Assembly: GCA_021199335.1 (NCBI GenBank)
Contig: JAJQIG010000060.1
Span: 1 to 64,000, forward strand
Length of the DNA stretch: 64,000 nt
Reading direction: 5' to 3'
DNA from: Oscillospiraceae bacterium
GTDB lineage: Bacteria; Bacillota; Clostridia; Oscillospirales; Ruminococcaceae
Below, piece by piece: positions 1-7,097 of the stretch. Under the pieces are notes generated by a model. That model was given only the letters and a program-made list of their open reading frames with translations. It was not told the DNA's origin and did no database searches. Position 1 is the stretch's first letter; each line of letters starts with the position of its first letter. Made by a program: the position numbers and the translations under genes.

Positions 1-34
1 AGGCAAAGTTGGGTGAACAAAGTGTAAAACTCAA

Positions 35-397
35 TTAAATCAGCGTATCCTTAAGCATTGCAAACGACTTCTCACTTATAACGTGTTTGATACGGCAGGC
101 ATCCTCTGCGGCGGTTTTTTCATCCACGCCGATATCCATAAGCCATTTGGAAAGGACAAGATGCCGCTCATAGATTCGCCCCGCAACCTCTTTCCCCGTT
201 TCTGTAAGGGTGATATAGCCGTCCGAACTCACCTCAATGAATCCGCCGCTTTTAAGAATTCCGACCGCCCTGCTCACGCTCGGCTTTGAGAAGGAAAGTT
301 CGTTTGCAACATCCACAGAACGGACGGACATTCCCTTATTTTGCAGAATGAGTATTGTTTCAAGATAATTTTCTCCCGATTCATAAAGACCTGACAT
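35..397 (-). CDS. DtxR/MntR-family metal-dependent transcriptional regulator
   Basis: A cytoplasmic DNA-binding regulator of the DtxR/MntR family, which senses Fe2+ or Mn2+ and represses metal uptake genes. Residues 8-65 form the winged helix (YLETIL start, then SVDVANELSFSKPSVSRAV as the recognition helix). The second half carries the family dimerisation motif with ERHLVLSKWL and the DAC-IKHVIS segment that supplies metal ligands. At about 120 residues it is the short MntR type without an SH3-like domain. I prefer the ATG at 397; a GTG at 406 in frame is also possible and neither has a strong ribosome site. No metal transporter lies beside it in the window, so its target is unknown. Confidence 0.85.
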   Translation of the reverse strand: MSGLYESGENYLETILILQNKGMSVRSVDVANELSFSKPSVSRAVGILKSGGFIEVSSDGYITLTETGKEVAGRIYERHLVLSKWLMDIGVDEKTAAEDACRIKHVISEKSFAMLKDTLI

Positions 398-480
398 AAT
401 CGGCACCAGCTTTCAATTCATAGTTAACAATAGGACGCCAAAAATTCACCGTTCAATAAGGGGCATCGCCCTGTTGTTAC

Positions 481-509
481 ATTATAACATATTTTTTCAA
501 AGACCGCAA
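481..509 (-). promoter_or_regulatory. Candidate promoter of the DtxR-family gene
   Basis: On the minus strand a TATAAT preceded by TG at the extended -10 position (481-486) lies 17 bases from a weak TTGCGG (504-509). It sits about 85 bases upstream of the regulator start and overlaps the 3' end of the neighbouring small gene's untranslated region. Confidence 0.4.
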
Positions 510-530
510 GCGCCGTCAAGGCATTAATTT

Positions 531-806
531 TTACATCATAAACAAATACATAATAAGCGAAAGGGAGAACAGCATAAGCCCTATCCCAAGGAGCCGCAGG
601 GTAATATCCGCAATTATATAGCGTTTTTGCTTTCGCGGGAAATTCTCCTGAGAAATAATTTCGCAAGCCGCATTCCTTGCCTCAAGATCGATTCTTGCGG
701 GCATTGAAGAGCTTTTATCGGGGCGAAGATAAAGCACTGCCTTTTCAAAATAGTCATTATCCATACCCGTTATTTCAACAATACGCCTGTTTACGCCTTT
801 TATCAT
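531..806 (-). CDS. Small membrane protein of unknown function
   Basis: I do not recognise a named function. The product is about 91 residues with a soluble N-terminal part (MIKGVNRRIVEITG, then YFEKAVLYLRP) and a single hydrophobic segment near the C terminus (LLGIGLMLFSLSLIMYLFMM). The pattern resembles conserved hypothetical proteins of Clostridia that start MIKG and end in one membrane anchor. The ATG at 806 is chosen because AGGGAG lies nine bases upstream; the reading frame stays open to an ATG at 842. It is divergent from the sigma-factor operon across the region holding the DnaA-like boxes. Confidence 0.6.
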   Translation of the reverse strand: MIKGVNRRIVEITGMDNDYFEKAVLYLRPDKSSSMPARIDLEARNAACEIISQENFPRKQKRYIIADITLRLLGIGLMLFSLSLIMYLFMM

Positions 807-899
807 ATCCGAACGCTCCCTTTTCATATTAAGCTTTCCCATATTATTGGCATTTTGTCGGTTTTATATACCATTTGTAATAAAAAACGGTTGAATAAA

Positions 900-1064
900 T
901 GTGGAAAACTCGGTGGAAAGTTGAAAAAGCCCCGATTCAGTGTGGAAAACTCGGTGGAAATTGTGAAAAAAATAAACGTTTTACGTGATTCGGGTTTCAA
1001 CAGGGTGTGGAAAACGAGTTTACAAAGAGTAAAAACCACACCTTTAGGAAAGAGTTTATCCACT
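900..1064. promoter_or_regulatory. Cluster of DnaA-box-like sites with a 20-bp direct repeat
   Basis: The gene-free stretch between the divergent genes (807-1202) holds three TGTGGAAAA words at 900-908, 941-949 and 1006-1014. It also holds one TTATCCACT in the other orientation at 1056-1064, one base from the DnaA consensus TTATCCACA. The first two lie inside an identical 20-base repeat (900-919 and 941-960). TTTTCCACA, the complement of TGTGGAAAA, is a common DnaA-box variant. No dnaA or dnaN gene is nearby, so this may be a regulatory or titration cluster rather than the chromosome origin. Confidence 0.45.
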
Positions 1065-1202
1065 GCGGCTAAGCTAAATCATCCGGGCGCAAGCGGATAA
1101 CATTTCGCCCCAAAATCATACAGCTTATGACAGAACTGTTGACTTTTCCGAAAATCCGGTGTATTGTATAATTAAAACGGGTTACATATGGGAAGTGATT
1201 TT

Positions 1203-1754
1203 ATGTTGGAGTTTTATCTTGCAATGATTGACACCGATGAGGGCAAATGCAGGTTTGAGGAATTATATCGGGAATACAGACAGGATATGTACAAAACCGC
1301 ATACAATATTTTAAGGAACAGCTACGATGCAGAGGATGCAGTACATAATGCATTTATGATAATTTTAAACAATCCGAAAAAAATTTCTGAAATAAAGTGT
1401 CCCCAAACCCACGCTTATTTGATTATTATAGTGAAGGGTCTTGCGCTGAAAATTTACAACGCCAAGAAAAAAACGCCTATGCAGGATATTGAAGATGCCG
1501 AGTGTGCGGATGATACCGACATTGAGGACGAGGTTGTTTCCAAAATCAAGGTTGAAAGGCTGAAGGGATTACTTAAACAGCTGCCCGAAAATTATTATGA
1601 TATCCTCTTTTTGGAGCAGTCTATGGGACTCAGTATTGCGGAAATATCCGAATCCCTCGGAATAACCTACCAAAACGCCAAGAAAAGGCTTCAAAGAGCG
1701 AAACACAAATTGAACAAAATGATGATTGAGGAGAGTATGAAAGATGCAATATGA
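1203..1754 (+). CDS. ECF-type RNA polymerase sigma factor
   Basis: A sigma-70 family extracytoplasmic-function sigma factor of about 183 residues. Region 2 spans roughly residues 20-85 (EELYREYRQDMYKTAYNIL, then DAEDAVHNAF), and region 4 spans about 125-175 (LKQLPENYYDILFLEQSMG, then SIAEISESLGITYQNAKKR, a helix-turn-helix). I choose the ATG at 1203 because GGAAGTG lies seven bases before it; the ATG at 1188 has no site. The stop overlaps the next gene by 11 bases, so sigma and partner are translationally coupled. A TTGACT at 1139-1144 is present but its spacing to TATAAT at 1167 is too long for a standard promoter. Confidence 0.9.
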   Translation: MLEFYLAMIDTDEGKCRFEELYREYRQDMYKTAYNILRNSYDAEDAVHNAFMIILNNPKKISEIKCPQTHAYLIIIVKGLALKIYNAKKKTPMQDIEDAECADDTDIEDEVVSKIKVERLKGLLKQLPENYYDILFLEQSMGLSIAEISESLGITYQNAKKRLQRAKHKLNKMMIEESMKDAI

Positions 1755-2412
1755 ACTGAAAAAAGCATTCGATGACACCGTTTCGGAACGTATTCTAAAC
1801 ACTGTTCCGAATATGCCCGACCATGTGTTCTCAAAACAATTTGAGAAAAGGATGGCAAGGCTTATACGGCGGGGAAGCCCTACACCACGCAGGAAAATAA
1901 CTGTGAAAAGGCTGATGACCTGCATAGCCGCCGCCTTAATAGCCGCTGTTATTACAGCGCTTTCGGTAAGCGCCATCCGCATTTTATTTCAAAGATTTTC
2001 CACAGAAGCCTTTAATACCCATACTGATGTTAGGTCCACAGATACTGCGGATTCCCCAAACAGCATAGAAGATGTTTACGAAATAGCCATCCCCGATGAA
2101 TTTAAACTGATCTACTGCGAGGATGAGATCTTTGAATGGTCGCCGTTCATTTTATATGAATACCACAGCGGCGACAGGTATATCATCTTCTCGCAATGGG
2201 TAAAGTCAAAATTTGACGTCTCTGTCAACACTGAGGGGCGCCCTATGGAATACATTCTTATAAACGGTCATGAAGGGTTTATTATTGATTTCGGAAACGA
2301 TGACTATTTCATCTCATGGGATAACGGTGATTATATTTTCACCGTTCAAGGAAATGTTAATAAGAACAATCTTATTTTGATTGCCGAATCTGTGCAAAAC
2401 GCCGAAAAATAA
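1744..2412 (+). CDS. DUF4367 membrane protein, probable anti-sigma partner
   Basis: A 222-residue single-pass membrane protein. About 55 cytoplasmic residues (FSKQFEKRMARLIRRGSP) precede a transmembrane helix near residues 57-80 (MTCIAAALIAAVITALSVSA). An extracellular domain follows, ending in the DUF4367 signature (ISWDNGDYIFTVQGNVN, then LIAESV). In Clostridia such proteins commonly sit directly after ECF sigma factors and are presumed to hold them inactive or to sense envelope state. The 11-base overlap with the sigma gene supports that. No zinc-binding anti-sigma motif is visible in the cytoplasmic part. The sensed signal is unknown. Confidence 0.75.
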   Translation: MQYELKKAFDDTVSERILNTVPNMPDHVFSKQFEKRMARLIRRGSPTPRRKITVKRLMTCIAAALIAAVITALSVSAIRILFQRFSTEAFNTHTDVRSTDTADSPNSIEDVYEIAIPDEFKLIYCEDEIFEWSPFILYEYHSGDRYIIFSQWVKSKFDVSVNTEGRPMEYILINGHEGFIIDFGNDDYFISWDNGDYIFTVQGNVNKNNLILIAESVQNAEK

Positions 2413-2509
2413 AAACTTTTTTTCAAAACTGTCCCCAAACGCCTCCTAAAAGGATTATATATTCGGACGAGTTAATTTCGTCAAATAATTCAAAAGGAGG
2501 ACAAGGTCA

Positions 2510-2911
2510 ATGAAAAAAGTTATAAGCGCGGCAATCGCTGTAGCTACAGCGCTTGTTATGCTGTTCGGAATTACAGCTTACGCTGCCCAGGCAAGGTATT
2601 CCTACACGTCAGCCGTTTCAAGCACTCTGAGCATTTCTTCGGGTACAGCCAACTGCCAAAGTGTGCTTTCGGGTACCTCCGCTGTTACCCATATTTTTGC
2701 AACGCAGTACCTTGAAAAGAAAAGCGGCACAACATGGACGACGGTAAGCGGCGGCACATGGAACGATTCCACAAGCAATATTTCGCTTGTTATGACCAAC
2801 AGCAAAAGCGGTCTTAGCAGCGGTACATATCGCCTTAGGTCTGTGTTTGTGGTTTACAGCCAAGCCAATTGCGAAACTGTTGAAAAAACCAGTTCGGAAG
2901 TAACAATTTAA
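2510..2911 (+). CDS. Secreted DUF6147-like small protein
   Basis: A 133-residue exported protein. A signal peptide covers about residues 1-25 (MKKVISAAIAVATALVMLFG, cleaved after AYA). The mature part is rich in Ser and Thr with a beta-rich appearance: RYSYTSAVSSTLSISSG near the start and LEKKSGTTWTTVSGGTW in the middle. This resembles the small secreted DUF6147 family of Firmicutes, whose function is unknown. Two Cys residues, in TANCQ and QANCE, could form a disulfide. An AAAGGAGG site precedes the ATG. It lies between the sigma operon and the cysteine protease gene and may belong to the envelope-stress response, which is inference only. Confidence 0.65.
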   Translation: MKKVISAAIAVATALVMLFGITAYAAQARYSYTSAVSSTLSISSGTANCQSVLSGTSAVTHIFATQYLEKKSGTTWTTVSGGTWNDSTSNISLVMTNSKSGLSSGTYRLRSVFVVYSQANCETVEKTSSEVTI

Positions 2912-2991
2912 TCTGCGACAGGGATGTGCGCAAGGTTCCATGTCAGCAGGCTTTGGCTTGGACTTTGCGCTCCCTCCGAGCGGGGAGAGGG

Positions 2992-3804
2992 ATGAGTCTT
3001 ATTATAAACCCTAATGAAACTCAATCAAACGAAAACGCCGCACAGCTTCCGGCGCAAAACACACAATTTGCATTCGATAACAGCAAGGAACAGAATATTA
3101 TACCGAATGATACCGATGTAAGGGTTAGAAAGAGAGCGCCCAAGGGGGCTTCCTCCATCAGCTCCCGTATCGGCGCCACGCACCCGTTAATTGCCGCCAA
3201 AAATGCAGCGAATATACCGTATTCATTGGCTGCAAAGAGGGCCGGCTTGCCCGTTAATTCCCATGGTATGCCCAAAATCAACAATCCCTCCGACTCAAGG
3301 GCATTTGACAGCAAGCTGAGTAAAATCAAAAACGTATCAAAAAAGCTTTCATACAACAGCATTTATCGCTACAGTCAGAAGGATAACGGCTGCAGCTTTG
3401 AAAATGCCGAAAGCTCATGCGCCATATACGCATTGGCAACCGCCATCAGCATAAGGGACAAATCGCTTGTTACACCCGACCGAATTCTGCTGGATTCATC
3501 AATCGGCGGTCAAAGCATTATATGGAACGTTCACGGCGCATATAAGGTTGACTGCAGCGAGCCTGAAACCTTTTTGGCTATTGATGCGCAGCTGTTATTG
3601 GGCAACCCTGTGCTTATCCATGCCAACGGATACAGCAGCTCGGGAGAAATCCGTGAGCACTGGGCAACCGTTATTGGAAAACAGAACGGAAGATACACAA
3701 TTATCGACCCCTGGGACGGAAAAGAACATAATCTGGACGAAATGCAAATCTACAAAAATAATGGCAATGTAATAGGTTACGTTATTGTAAGCAATAAATA
3801 TTGA
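2992..3804 (+). CDS. C39/papain-like cysteine peptidase-domain protein without a signal peptide
   Basis: The first 130 or so of 270 residues are polar and low in order (many N, Q, S, K). The C-terminal 140 residues look like a papain-fold peptidase of the C39_2 type. The likely catalytic Cys is in ESSCAIYALATA, the His in REHWATVIG and the Asp/Asn in YTIIDPWDG. No signal peptide or membrane segment is visible. I choose the ATG at 2992 because it follows GGGGAGAGGG; the frame is open back to 2926 but that part has no ribosome site. The nucleophile assignment is tentative because a second Cys (NGCSFE) precedes it. It might be an effector or a processing protease. Confidence 0.6.
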   Translation: MSLIINPNETQSNENAAQLPAQNTQFAFDNSKEQNIIPNDTDVRVRKRAPKGASSISSRIGATHPLIAAKNAANIPYSLAAKRAGLPVNSHGMPKINNPSDSRAFDSKLSKIKNVSKKLSYNSIYRYSQKDNGCSFENAESSCAIYALATAISIRDKSLVTPDRILLDSSIGGQSIIWNVHGAYKVDCSEPETFLAIDAQLLLGNPVLIHANGYSSSGEIREHWATVIGKQNGRYTIIDPWDGKEHNLDEMQIYKNNGNVIGYVIVSNKY

Positions 3805-3835
3805 GTTAAAACGAAATTTTGTGCAGATAAAAAGT

Positions 3836-3883
3836 GACTGCCGCACTGAATCCGAGGAAGCATCCCCGCTCAGTGCGGCAGTC
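3836..3883. terminator. Convergent transcription terminator
   Basis: A 14-bp perfect stem (GACTGCCGCACTGA at 3836-3849 pairs with 3870-3883). On the minus strand it is followed by ACTTTTTATC, so it ends the amino-acid ABC operon. On the plus strand the tail is weaker (GCTTATTCTTT) and it probably also ends the protease transcript. Confidence 0.8.
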
Positions 3884-3901
3884 GCTTATTCTTTGCGCAG
3901 A

Positions 3902-3922
3902 TATAACAATGCTGCCGATGTC
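3902..3922. repeat. 21-bp exact repeat, copy 1 of 2
   Basis: The 21 bases starting TATAACAATGCTGCCGATG occur identically at 40192-40212, just upstream of the yjfB-like leader. Here the copy lies between the terminator and the ABC ATPase stop codon and has no obvious role. Confidence 0.7.
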
Positions 3923-3934
3923 ACTTATTGAATA

Positions 3935-4699
3935 TCAGCAGTTATTGTATCGTCTTAGGAACTGTTTGGTTCGCTCGTTTTGGGTGTTGCCGAAAATCTG
4001 CTCGGGAGCGCCTTCTTCAATAATAACTCCGCCGTCCATGAAAATTATATGGTCTGCAACGTCCCTTGCGAACGCCATTTCATGGGTAACGATAACCATA
4101 GTCATTTTTTCCTTTGCAAGGCTTTTTATAACCTTGAGGATTTCCCCCGTAAGCTCAGGGTCAAGCGCAGATGTCGGCTCATCGAAGAAAAGCACCTCCG
4201 GATCAAGCGCAAGTGCCCTTGCGATGGAAACACGCTGCTGCTGCCCTCCCGAAAGCTCGCAGGGATAAGCGTTTGCTTTTGCTTCAAGTCCCATTTTTGC
4301 AAGGAGCTGCATTGCGGTTTCAGCCGCCTCCGCCTTACTTTTTTTCAAGACGCACATGGGCGCCTCAGTGACATTTTGCAGAACGCTCATATGCGGGAAA
4401 AGGTTGAAATTCTGGAAAACAAGTCCTATTTTAAGCCTTATTTCACGGAGAACCGATGGCGACGAATAAACAGGCTTGCCATTTTTATATCCCGTTACAA
4501 GCTCCGCTCCGCAGACGCTGACGCTTCCTCCGCTCATTTTTTCAAGTTGATTAATGCATCGCAGAAGCGTTGATTTTCCGCTGCCCGACGGTCCGATTAT
4601 TGCAACGACCTCGCCCTTTTCAACATTAAAGGATATATCCTTCAAAACCTCCAGCTTGTCAAAGCTCTTGGAAAGATTTTTTACTTCGAGAATAGCCAT
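3935..4699 (-). CDS. Polar amino-acid ABC transporter ATP-binding protein
   Basis: The cytoplasmic ATPase of a GlnQ/ArtP-type importer, 254 residues. Walker A is GPSGSGKST near residue 36, the Q-loop is FQNFNLFPH, the signature is LSGGQQQR, and Walker B is [13 protein letters not shown] followed by the switch His in [18 protein letters not shown] is typical of the polar amino-acid subgroup. It follows the permease gene after a 16-base gap, so the two form one transcript. No binding protein is encoded beside them; the lipoprotein at 55507-56370 is of the right family but 50 kb away. Confidence 0.93.
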   Translation of the reverse strand: MAILEVKNLSKSFDKLEVLKDISFNVEKGEVVAIIGPSGSGKSTLLRCINQLEKMSGGSVSVCGAELVTGYKNGKPVYSSPSVLREIRLKIGLVFQNFNLFPHMSVLQNVTEAPMCVLKKSKAEAAETAMQLLAKMGLEAKANAYPCELSGGQQQRVSIARALALDPEVLFFDEPTSALDPELTGEILKVIKSLAKEKMTMVIVTHEMAFARDVADHIIFMDGGVIIEEGAPEQIFGNTQNERTKQFLRRYNNC

Positions 4700-4715
4700 A
4701 AATAAACCCTCCGCA

Positions 4716-5405
4716 TTATTTATAGTAGTCGAGCTTCTTTTCGACTGCAGAGAAAACAGCCGTCAAAACCGCATTCATCACAAAATAGAAAACGCCCGCT
4801 ATAAAAAGAGGGATAAGGCTGCTGTATGTAACCATAAGCTCCTTTGATTTTCGGAAAATTTCTATGTAAGCGATTGTGGAGGCAAGGGATGTATCCTTAA
4901 CAAGGGTAATAACCTCATTTGCGCTTGCGGGGATAACACGCTTTACAACCTGCGGAAGAATTATCCTGAAAAAGGTTTGGGGCTTTGTAAAACCGAGAGC
5001 CGCGGCGGCTTCATACTGCCCCTTGGGAATGGATTCGATTCCTCCCCTGAAAATTTCCGCAAAGTAGGCGGCATAATTAAGGACAAACGCCACAATCAAC
5101 GCAGTAAATTGGTAGCTGTCGCTCTTAATATTGACCCCCGCAAAATATCCCGACTTCTGGAGCATAGGAATCGCATAATAAATCGTTATAATTTGCAGCA
5201 TAAGGGGCGTTCCGCGCATGATAAGTATATATAGATTTATAAGCCATGAAACAGGCTTAAACGGACATTTCTTGATAAGAGCCACAATCATGCCCAAGGG
5301 AATCGAAAAAAGCAATGTAAAGCCAAAAACCTTTAGCGTTGGAATAAGGTATTTTGCAATAACCTTTGTGGATTGTAACATATCGTCCCAAGTCAATTTT
5401 TTCAC
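4716..5405 (-). CDS. Polar amino-acid ABC transporter permease
   Basis: A 229-residue inner-membrane permease of the HisM/GlnP type with about five hydrophobic helices. The permease-ATPase contact loop is [20 protein letters not shown] (the EAA motif, near residue 132), and RGTPLMLQI is the family N-terminal signature. The GTG at 5405 opens the frame; a TTG at 5396 has the better spaced AGGTG site, so the true start may be nine bases shorter. It is the first gene of the operon, behind a TTGTAA/TATAAT promoter. Confidence 0.92.
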   Translation of the reverse strand: MKKLTWDDMLQSTKVIAKYLIPTLKVFGFTLLFSIPLGMIVALIKKCPFKPVSWLINLYILIMRGTPLMLQIITIYYAIPMLQKSGYFAGVNIKSDSYQFTALIVAFVLNYAAYFAEIFRGGIESIPKGQYEAAAALGFTKPQTFFRIILPQVVKRVIPASANEVITLVKDTSLASTIAYIEIFRKSKELMVTYSSLIPLFIAGVFYFVMNAVLTAVFSAVEKKLDYYK

Positions 5406-5432
5406 CTCATCGTTTTATTCTGATACACTGTA

Positions 5433-5461
5433 ATTATACAACATATCACGCAGAATTACAA
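5433..5461 (-). promoter_or_regulatory. Promoter of the amino-acid ABC operon
   Basis: On the minus strand TTGTAA (5456-5461) and TATAAT (5433-5438) are 17 bases apart, placed about 30 bases before the permease start. Confidence 0.7.
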
Positions 5462-5506
5462 GTCCAATTTCCCGAAAAGCGGCGCTTTGCATTTGGGAAC
5501 AGGAAA

Positions 5507-5535
5507 TTGACAGGCTTTTACATATATGATATAAT
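5507..5535 (+). promoter_or_regulatory. Consensus sigma-A promoter of the sigma/VWA operon
   Basis: A perfect TTGACA (5507-5512) and TATAAT (5530-5535) are separated by 17 bases, with TG at the extended position. A second extended -10 (TATAAT at 5595-5600) follows 60 bases later with a poor -35. The long 130-base leader leaves room for control. Confidence 0.8.
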
Positions 5536-5668
5536 TTAAGGAATTTGATGCAAAAGCGGAATGGCAATCTGTCAAATTAGACAAATAATTTTGATATAAT
5601 TTGTAACTGTTTACGCCATAAATTTATGTGGGGTAAAGCGTATATAATGCATAAGGGGTGATGACGAT

Positions 5669-6226
5669 ATGACCGACAGCCAGTTTGAAAGCTGTATATT
5701 GCTCATAAGGCAGGGCGGCAAAAACGGACTTCGGGAAATTTATGATGAGTATGGAAGATTTATTTACTCCGTCATGCTTTCGGTTGTAAAAAACAGCCAC
5801 AATGCGGAGGATCTTACTTCTGATTTTTTCCTGAAGCTATGGAATAAGCTTGCCGATACATATAAGAGCGGCGGAGGGCATAAGCGCTGGCTCGCTGCGG
5901 TTGCTCGAAATATGGCGGTGGATTTCCTACGGAAAAACTGCAGGGAACAGCTTATTATTGACGGTGATTCGGATGAAAAAGAACACACCGAGCTGCCCGA
6001 CAGCGCCGATACGGAAAATATCGTTATCGGAACAATGTCCGTTAGGGATGCTCTTGAAAGGCTTGACAGCGGCGAGAGAGAAATCGTTAACCTCAAGCTG
6101 TTCGGAGATATGACCTTTAGGGATATTTCTCTTGTTCTTGAAAAGCCCCTTGGGACGGTTTCATGGAAATATAACAATGCGGTAAAAAAACTTAAAGGGT
6201 TTATGAAGGAGGTGCAGAGTCAATGA
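5669..6226 (+). CDS. ECF-type RNA polymerase sigma factor
   Basis: A 185-residue sigma-70 family ECF sigma factor. Region 2 is at about residues 18-90 (IYDEYGRFIYSVMLSVVKN, then AEDLTSDFFLKLWNKL, and MAVDFLRK at its end). Region 4 is at about 128-180 (RDALERLDSGEREIVNLKLF, then TFRDISLVLEKPLGTVSWKY). It overlaps the next gene by four bases (ATGA), a classic sigma/anti-sigma arrangement. It is unrelated in detail to the first ECF factor at 1203, so the window has two independent ECF systems. Unlike most ECF operons this one starts from a consensus housekeeping promoter. Confidence 0.92.
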   Translation: MTDSQFESCILLIRQGGKNGLREIYDEYGRFIYSVMLSVVKNSHNAEDLTSDFFLKLWNKLADTYKSGGGHKRWLAAVARNMAVDFLRKNCREQLIIDGDSDEKEHTELPDSADTENIVIGTMSVRDALERLDSGEREIVNLKLFGDMTFRDISLVLEKPLGTVSWKYNNAVKKLKGFMKEVQSQ

Positions 6227-7092
6227 CGGACAAGGATTTGAAACAGCTTTATAATGACGAAATAAACGGCTCTGCTCCCGACATGGACGCCCTTTGGGAA
6301 AGAATTGAAAACGGTCTTGCGGAAAAAGAATCAAAGAACGTCGAAAACAGCGCCGCCACGAAAAAAAGGCATTTCATCACCCTTAAAAGGTGCCTTGCTT
6401 TTGCGGCTGTATGCGCTGTTATAGCGGTCATAATTCCCACAGCAGTCGGCAATTCATCTATTATGGACATGGACAGTATGGACATGGACAGCGTGGACAT
6501 GGACAGCGTGGACGAAATTCATTATGACGAAGCCTACGAAGAATATGACAATGCCGATGAAGCCTTCTCGGATGAATTTTTGAGCTATGCAAACTTGAAC
6601 TTTCCCCAAAGCTACAGCGGGATAATCGCCTCGGGCGAACCAAACGGAAGCGAATATTTTTATGAGAACGATGTGCTTATCGAAACAGAGGGCTTTATAG
6701 ACGGAATTGTAAACAGCGTTTATGCCGGAGACGACTGCGTTTACTATGAACTGAGCGCAGTGGATGTTTACGGCGACATTGACAGCGGAACTGTTACAGT
6801 TTTAAGCCGCTCAAAGTACCCGATGATGGTAAACCGTGAGTATCTTATTCCCGTTAAAAGCACGAATGGGGAGCTTGAAACGGTCTTTGACAGGGTTCCG
6901 CAGATTGAATTTACGAGCGATGGCGGAATTGTCTACTACAATGGTTGGGAAACGCTTGACAATGATGATTCGCAAAGCATTCTTTATCCGAAATCGGGGG
7001 TTGACGACTTTTTCTATGACCGAATGAAATTCTCTTATAATCGTGACTTCTCAAAACTTATTGAACGTTGGGTTAGTATACAAGGAGGATAA
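6223..7092 (+). CDS. Single-pass membrane protein, probable anti-sigma factor
   Basis: A 289-residue protein with a short acidic N-terminal cytoplasmic segment (LKQLYNDEINGSAPDMDALW), a transmembrane helix at about residues 55-73 (LAFAAVCAVIAVIIPTA), and an extracellular domain. Directly after the helix come three tandem DMDS(M/V) units and an acidic run rich in Asp, Glu and Tyr, which could bind a cation. The outer domain of about 160 residues (SYSGIIASGEPNGSEYF onward) matches nothing I know. The position after an ECF sigma gene with a 4-base overlap argues for an anti-sigma or sensor role. No zinc motif is visible. Confidence 0.65.
   Translation: MTDKDLKQLYNDEINGSAPDMDALWERIENGLAEKESKNVENSAATKKRHFITLKRCLAFAAVCAVIAVIIPTAVGNSSIMDMDSMDMDSVDMDSVDEIHYDEAYEEYDNADEAFSDEFLSYANLNFPQSYSGIIASGEPNGSEYFYENDVLIETEGFIDGIVNSVYAGDDCVYYELSAVDVYGDIDSGTVTVLSRSKYPMMVNREYLIPVKSTNGELETVFDRVPQIEFTSDGGIVYYNGWETLDNDDSQSILYPKSGVDDFFYDRMKFSYNRDFSKLIERWVSIQGG
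6466..6510 (+). repeat. Three 15-bp tandem repeats encoding DMDSM/V
   Basis: Three consecutive copies of GACATGGACAGYRTG lie within the membrane-protein gene, in frame, just outside the membrane helix. Copies two and three are identical and copy one differs at two bases, so the array is recent and may vary in copy number. Confidence 0.85.
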
Positions 7093-7097
7093 AACAT

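Noticed and set aside
855..1100. Plus-strand open frame of 81 codons through the DnaA-like boxes
   Set aside because: It has no ribosome site, its sequence follows the 20-bp repeat, and it overlaps a better explained regulatory region.
3902..3922. Sigma-28 promoter reading GCCGATGT
   Set aside because: No TAAA lies at the right distance and no gene follows on that strand; kept only as a repeat.
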